Assembly: GCA_019693395.1 (NCBI GenBank)
Contig: JAAMXP010000267.1
Coordinates: 1 to 35,187 of the forward strand
Origin: Ettlia oleoabundans
Lineage: Eukaryota; Chlorophyta; Chlorophyceae; Chlamydomonadales
DNA length: 35,187 nucleotides
Reading direction: 5' to 3'
Part shown: in pieces, positions 29,965 to 35,187 of the stretch
How positions within the stretch are numbered: the stretch's first letter is position 1
How the letters are laid out: each line of letters starts with the position of its first letter
Program-made: the position numbers and the translations under genes
The notes under the pieces: generated by a model
Seen by the model: only the letters and a program-made list of their open reading frames with translations
Database searches by the model: none
What the model was told of the DNA's origin: nothing

Positions 29965-32177
29965 ATGTCCAAAACTGCGCTCTCGCTGCCGCCGCCTCCC
30001 TTGAAGCGCAGGCGTCTGCAGCCATTTGTAGCTAAATCAATCGAGCGACAGCAGCAATCTCAGCAGCCTGCCGGCCGTCCCGAGACTGCCGTGGATGGCA
30101 GCCTTGATGACTTTGCTGCGGAGGAAGACGCTCCGGAGGCTCTGCCAAACGACACTCTTGTTGCCCTACAGCTGGTCAAATCTCGATTCCCCGCCGAGGT
30201 GCGATACTGCCCATCCTCCGCCTCTGCCGCTGCCTCTGCCGCTGCCGCTGCCGCCGCCTCTCCAGTCCTCTGCATTCGCATGTGCCTCGATTGACAGTCC
30301 CTGCTGCCACATAGGCTTGCAGCTGACAGTTACGAACACTTAATGTGGTCGTTCTTACGCTTTTACGACATTGAAAGTCTCGGACAATAAAGTAGAACGC
30401 GGTTGTGCGCCACCGGTGGGATGCCGCCCAGCAATTACCCTGCTTCGCCTCCCGGCCCCCCTTGGTGCAGGCCGGCGTAGCGCCCTTCGCCACGCGTGGG
30501 CAACTATACGGGGTCCTGGCGGACCGCACTACAGCCGATCGCCAGTTGGAGGAGCTCCGCCGCTGCAACAGCATCCGCCTGCTGCAGCTGCCAGCCAGCC
30601 GGGACGAGTGCGTGGTGATGCTGGCAACAGACTATGCCGCCGCCATTCAGCGCTGCAAAGCTCAGCTGCAGCAGCAGCAGCAGGAACTTCCCAACCGCAG
30701 CCAAGGACACACAGCAGGCGCAGTCAATGCTGACCTGGCGGTGTTTGACTGGTTTGTGGAGCGGGTGTTACCAGCCTGCAGCGAAGTGATGATCACACAT
30801 GGGGAACTGCTGGAGCTACTGGCAGCTGCACCACCTGGCAGGTGCGTTGGGCAGCCACGCAACATCATGGCAGTGCTGTCGCTGCTGAAGGAAGAAGGCA
30901 GCTGATGAGGCAGTCGGGCTGCCAACGTAGAGTAGAGTAGGGACGTGCCAACGCCATGATCGCGCCACCCTATCATCTCAGTCTATATTGCTCTGTAGAC
31001 GTATACGTATCTGGCGTTCGTACCAATCCTTCATCGTGTCGTTCTCTGCTGTGATTTGCCGTTTTGTGTTCGGCCTCAGTTACTATATGTTGGTGTGGTT
31101 TGCTCTGTGCTGTGTTGTGTGCTGTCTCCTAATCATTTTTGGTTTGCCTGGCACTCAAATCACCGCCCTGGAGCCCCTCTTCAGCCTCCCGCGCGACAAT
31201 CACGGTGCCCACAGCGACTCTTCTGCTGGCCTTTGCTTTGCACCGCTGCCTGCACCGGGTGGCAGCGCGTGTCAGTGGCCCGGCAGACAACCAACCACAA
31301 TCTCCACCCTGCCCCCTTGTTCACCCATGCTTTCAAATCTGCATCACCCAAGCCCGCGCCCTGCTGTGCCCGCTCAGCTGTGTCTCCTGCCTGCCATTAA
31401 CTGCTGCTGCCATATTTTTTTGTTGCACCACTGACTGTGGTTGCAGGGACGCCCGGCGGCAGCGTCTCCCGTCACAACTAGCGGCTGCATCAGCACCGCT
31501 ACAAGCGACAGCAGCAGCGGCCATGACGGACAAGCATGTGTCGCTGCTGCTGAGCCAAGGACTGCTCACGCGGCACACAGCCGCATTGGATGGATACCTG
31601 TTCAGCATGCCCAATGCGGGGGCGGCGGTACGCAGCGTGGCAGGTGAGGACTGTACTGCACTTCCCTTGCTCCTGGGGCTTGTTGGGTGCAGACCAAAAC
31701 AGTTCATTCTGGCATCACGCCTGCTGCAATGGCGGTCCGGCAGTGTGTCTTTCTTATCATTGTTGCTGCCTGCCTGCCTGCCTGCCTGCTTGGCTAGCGA
31801 CAACAGATAGTCTATCTTCCGCTTCAAAACCTGCTACCAGCACCCAGCAACCAGCACCCTGTCCTGTACAACTCCCGCAAGCAGCCCGCGGTTCATACCT
31901 CTGTCCCCCTTCTCCTAGCCATAATACCCCTGCCTGAACTCTGACGCCATCGCCCCGACGGTCTTTCTTTCTTGCAGCGGGCCGCCAGGAGATCCTGTCG
32001 CTGATGCAGCGGCGACGGCAGCCTGAGATTTTTGAAGCTGATCTGCTCAAGCGCAAGCTGCAGCGCTCTGTGCTGGGAGTGAGGTGGCATCTGGCAGACA
32101 TGGTGGGCAGCGGCGCGCTGCTCAGGATAGACACCGCTGTGGGGCCGCTGCTGCGTGCTGCCAAGCGTGGCGGGTAG
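29965..32177 (+). CDS. STK19: STK19 homologue, winged-helix nuclear protein
   Basis: Human STK19 was once called a kinase but is a winged-helix DNA-binding protein that acts in transcription-coupled nucleotide excision repair. Exons 29965-30198, 30471-30841, 31447-31643 and 31978-32177 join in phases 0, 2 and 1 to give 333 residues ending in TAG. The N-terminus has a basic cluster, LKRRRLQPF, a likely nuclear signal, then an acidic linker. The first winged-helix region is the clearest: FATRGQLYGVLADRTTADRQ, LEELRRCNSIRLLQL, then CVVMLATDYAA. It continues with FDWFVERVLPACSEVMITHG, VSLLLSQGLLTRH, DGYLFSMPNAGA, GRQEILSLMQRRRQPEIFEA and VRWHLADMVGSGALLRIDTA, the last matching the C-terminal winged helix. 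A Gln run at ~140 replaces a loop. No kinase motifs are seen, as expected. The intron at 30842-31446 is 605 bp and T-rich near its start. Confidence 0.92.
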
Positions 32178-32195
32178 ACAGCCTGCAGCCACACC

Positions 32196-32366
32196 ATGTC
32201 ACGCCACGCAATGCAACGCAGCATACCGCAACGCCACGCCACGCCATGCAACGCAGCATATCGCAACGCCACGCAACGCCATGCAACGCAGCATATCGCA
32301 ACGCCACGCCACGCAATGCAGCGCAGCATATCGCCACGCCACGCCACGCCACGCAATGCAACGCAA
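32196..32366. repeat. 35-bp minisatellite just after the STK19 homologue
   Basis: The string GCATA starts at 32221, 32256, 32291 and 32326, a strict 35-bp period. The unit is built of shorter ACGCC/ACGCA motifs (CAACGCCACGCCACGC, then ATGCAACGCAGCATATCG). The array begins about 20 bp after the stop codon, so it should be transcribed in the 3' UTR. The Cys/Trp/Arg-rich minus-strand open frames across it are artefacts of the repeat. Confidence 0.93.
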
Positions 32367-32646
32367 TAAGTTTGTGACCCCGGCTGACGACACCAATATG
32401 TTGCGTCCCTTCTGTACGTGTTCAATATCATGCTCGCTTTTTCCCAACCCAGGCAGCAATGTACCACCACTTCACAAAGCGTATCGATTGCAGAAAACGA
32501 GTACCCCCAGAAAACGAGTAACCCCGTGACCCAGTCCCCCTCCTGCATGTATTATTGCAACCTAACCATAACCAATCCCTTATCTCTTCAGGAGACATAG
32601 AACTCTGCCCCTGCATGCTTCCCAGCCATTCTGGTCTGGATGTCAC

Positions 32647-32651
32647 TGTAA
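32647..32651 (+). terminator. Poly(A) signal TGTAA for the STK19 homologue
   Basis: First clear TGTAA on the plus strand after the STK19 stop, 470 bp downstream. If used, the 3' UTR contains the whole 35-bp minisatellite. Confidence 0.5.
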
Positions 32652-34189
32652 TCTTACACTACAGTGTGGAGGCGTTGCGAGAGCGTACCCAACACCCTGC
32701 TGGGCAGCTTTGCTATCCAGCAAGCACACGGTGCTTCACTTGGTGCTTAAAGGTTGAAGGCAGCTTTGTTCTCCGTGTTACAGCCATGTGCGTTGCATGC
32801 AAGCTATGTTGTTCGACCGTTGTGTGTGCGTGGGAGGACATGTTCTGGCTCATAACAAGGCACAAACAGTGAAACAGGGCCGTGCACAGCAGTGTGCACC
32901 AGCAGCGTACCATGCCACACAGTTGGCATCAACATGTTGCTATAAAAGGTATTTGGTAGCTTTGTGTTGGGGAGCATGAGTCATTAACCGGGATACGATA
33001 GGCGCTCATTACGCGTGCACAAGGCAACAAATGAAAGTCATGGTTGACGATGTGGAAGGCAGCACGCCAGGCTCATGTGGAGGGAAGAGAGGAGGCAAAT
33101 TCTCTATGCAAGCGAGCACGCGAGGGAGTGCATCGCAAGGGGCAAGGAGGGAGGGAGATTGAGCTAAGAGGAGGAGACGTTCGTGCTGGCATGTGGGAGT
33201 GTATGACCCCAGGAAGGCACAGAAATGGGGGCGATGACACAAATACGTAGCACTATTTTTAATGGAAGGCACATAACATTGGAGGGAGGGAGCGACAGAC
33301 ATTAAGGGGGGAAAGCCCCCCCCCCCCCACACACAGGCACAGGCACAGATACATGCCAAACTAAAAACCGGCGTGGTGTGGGGACTCAAAAGCGGTTGCG
33401 GCTTGCAATGCGCCATACTGACGGAATGCTGCATGGACAGGTGCAGGGAAAGCTGCTGCGCATGGGGTGCGTAGCAGCACGGCAGGGGCGACGCGGAAAA
33501 GCCAAGCTGGAAAAAAGGAAAAAACGAGGAGTCGAGGGGGGCCGTGCGGGTGGCGTGGGGAAGTGGTGTGTCCTGGTGCGGTGTGGGAGAAGCACACGAG
33601 AGCACACGAGCCAGCCAAGGGGTATGGCTACAACAGCTCGCTTTTCTCGCGGGATGTGGGTGCACAAAGCGGAGGGTGGGTTGAGGGTGTGGCGACGGGC
33701 GGCGGCGGCGGCTTACTGTGGCGCAGGCCTGCTGGATGAGCCGCTGTAAGCACTATCACGCGCTGCTGGCAGCAGGCCTGATCAAGAAAGGTTCCTTTTT
33801 TCATGCTGAACGACAATGTGTTCCTCAAAGTGGTGGTGGCAGTGCCCAAAGCGGTAGTGGCGGCGGTGGCTACATCGGGCGACTTTGACTGGGACTGGAG
33901 ACCAACAGGCATTGAGCAGGCGTTGGGGGCGGGCCCGCTCATCGCCCGCTTCGCACCACCAGGCTGCGCATTGCGCTGTGGGTGTGTCGCATGACACTAC
34001 GTGGTGGTGCGGTGGTGCTGCCTCGCCCGTTGTGGGTGGGAGCACAACCACTGAGGCATCCGCTGTCTCTAGTTGCTGTTGCTAGCTGCTTGACGCAACT
34101 GTGTGTGTGGGGTGGCGTGGGTGGGGGTGGGGGGGCTGCTGGGCTGCTCCACCTGCCCGAGCTGCTGCAGGCAGCCTCCAGTTGTGCCT

Positions 34190-35071
34190 TCATTCGGGCG
34201 GCGAGGAGGCGCGGCTGCGTCTGGCGGCTGTGCTGGTGCCCACCTCCTTCTCGGCCGGAGAGGAAGGCGCCTGGAGCTCCTGAGAGGATGAGGTGCGCAG
34301 GCCGGCAGGCGGCGGCGGCGGCAGCAGCTTGACTTGCGCCACGCTGTGGGGGCTCGGGCTGCGTCCCTTCCTGTGCTGAGCCTGCTGTGCATGCTGCGGC
34401 GGCTGCACAGCATCCTCCCCCTCGCTCCCCTCAGCCCCAGCAACGTCGCCGGCGGCAGCGGTGGCGAGATTCCCACTGCCGTCCTGCTGCCCGTCAGCCT
34501 GCGTCATCGCCTCTGCAACAGCAAGTTCCTGGTCATCCGCCGCAACGGCCTGCTCCGGCAGCTGGATGGCGGAGGCAAATGCCACCGCTGGCATGCTGCG
34601 CGGCTGCAGTCCAAGATCCAGAGAATGCACGATACCCCTGTCGGTCCCCACAGCCAACTGCTCCAGCCCGCCGTCGTACCAGCAGCAGGTGAAGCCGCAG
34701 TCGCCCACAAACAGGCCCGTCTGCGCGCCTGCAGGGCGGACAGGGAGCGATCAACACAACGTCGTGGGCAGGGGCGCGGTTGGTTGTTGGGTGCAGAGTG
34801 TTGACTGCTGTGGCAGCGAACGCGGCAATCAAGCAAGGTGGCGCAGCAGAATAGAGGATTGTGGGATAAGCAACGGGAATACCAAGCCGAGGACACAGCT
34901 CCAATCAATGCAACGGGCATACAGGATTTTCCCAATAGCTTGCTTGCTTGCTTGCACGAGACGCCTACCTGTGGATGCGTCCCACACGCACACAGTACCG
35001 TCCACTGAACAGCTGATGAGCTCCGAACCATCCGCCGTGAACTGCAGCCCCGTGATCTCCCCGGTGTGGAA
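34190..35071 (-). CDS. WD40-repeat protein, C-terminal part (5' end beyond window)
   Basis: Two exons are visible, 35071-34969 and 34728-34190, joined in phase 1 by a GT-AG intron and ending in TGA; bases 35072-35187 are intron. The first exon encodes one WD40 blade: FHTGEITGLQFTADGSELIS, then CSVDGTVCVWDAST. The next exon starts another blade (GLEQLAVGTDRGIVHSLDL), then changes at about residue 80 to a 130-residue acidic, Ala/Gln/Ser-rich tail with SPSPHS and SSPAEKE. These are probably the last blades of a beta-propeller scaffold. The partner or pathway cannot be told from this fragment. The disordered tail and stop are well supported by phase; upstream exons are needed to name the family. 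Confidence 0.8.
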
Positions 35072-35082
35072 CTGCGGCAGCA

Positions 35083-35117
35083 GGCAGGCGGGCAGGCAGG
35101 CAGGAAGGCAGGCAGGT
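35083..35117. repeat. (GGCA)n-type tetranucleotide repeat
   Basis: Interrupted GGCA/GGCG units near the right edge, within the intron upstream of the WD40 exon. A similar (GCTT)n run lies at 34939-34955 in the next intron. Confidence 0.75.
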
Positions 35118-35187
35118 GAAGCAGTTACGAGTAATGGTCTGGGTAAAAAGCAACGGGAGCAAGGAAAGATGGCCCGGGGTGGGGGTG

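Larger units (their letters stand above)
32178..34189. other. Two-kilobase convergent region without a supported gene
   Basis: Holds the STK19 3' UTR with its minisatellite, and the 3' UTR of the opposing WD40 gene. A run of 13 C at 33316-33328 is followed by (CA)n and CAGGCA repeats. Long open frames here (for example minus 33009-33665) are low-complexity, rich in His, Pro, Cys and Ser, without recognisable motifs. No minus-strand TGTAA was found for the WD40 gene. Confidence 0.5.

Noticed and set aside
23654..32366. The two tandem arrays as possible CRISPR arrays
   Set aside because: There are no unique spacers between units, no cas genes, and the genome is plainly eukaryotic.
32122..32548. 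Minus-strand open frames rich in Cys, Trp and Arg (AWRGVA-type repeats)
   Set aside because: They are translations of the 35-bp minisatellite. No start context, splice sites or motif supports a protein.
33009..33665. Minus-strand 218-codon open frame downstream of the WD40 gene
   Set aside because: Low-complexity composition (His, Pro, Cys, Ser), a poly-Gly run caused by a C homopolymer, and no recognisable domain. It is more likely WD40 3' UTR or intergenic.

Overview
This window is nuclear DNA of a GC-rich green alga (Chlorophyta). Every recognisable gene is split by short introns. Photosystem I subunit PsaO marks a photosynthetic green-lineage cell. Several genes are followed by TGTAA, the green-algal poly(A) signal, and polyglutamine/CAG tracts are frequent. 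I rebuilt eleven genes by hand by matching exon phases across GT-AG (and four GC-AG) splice sites. Each complete model gives one open reading frame of whole codons ending in a stop, but none is supported by transcript data. The species cannot be named from this sequence.

Layout, left to right: (1) minus strand, 3' end cut off by the window edge: anthranilate synthase alpha subunit (trpE), 13 exons, starting at 4500. (2) Divergent from it, plus strand: mitochondrial ribosomal protein uL29m, 4816-5773. (3) Plus strand: a CCHC zinc-knuckle plus PSP-domain protein like ZCCHC8, 6175-9558. (4) A tail-to-tail pair of paralogous secreted or surface single-pass membrane proteins, gene A (plus, 10183-13972) and gene B (minus, 14710-17961). 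(5) Minus strand: a glutamine-rich protein of uncertain, HAX1/MLF-like type, 18516-21100. (6) Minus strand: a spastin-type MIT-AAA ATPase, 21376-25830, with a 42-bp minisatellite in one intron. (7) Minus strand: a small membrane-anchored protein of unknown function, 26539-27116. (8) Minus strand: PsaO, 28164-29532. (9) Divergent from PsaO, plus strand: an STK19 homologue, 29965-32177, followed by a 35-bp minisatellite. (10) Minus strand, 5' part beyond the right edge: a WD40 protein, 34190-35071.

Most genes are unrelated housekeeping genes: tryptophan synthesis in the plastid, mitochondrial translation, nuclear RNA surveillance, microtubule severing, photosystem I and DNA repair. They do not form a pathway.

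The least familiar element is the A/B pair. Both proteins have a signal peptide, a Pro/Ser/Thr stalk, a motif like the Asp-rich Ca-binding loops of bacterial surface proteins, a CHD...SPLT module known to me mainly from bacterial surface proteins, a GxRRLL motif, and one glycine-patterned transmembrane helix. The pair differs in intron content and in integrity of the Ca loop. The second unusual feature is four GC-AG introns among about 60 reconstructed. No transposon, CRISPR array, tRNA or rRNA was recognised.
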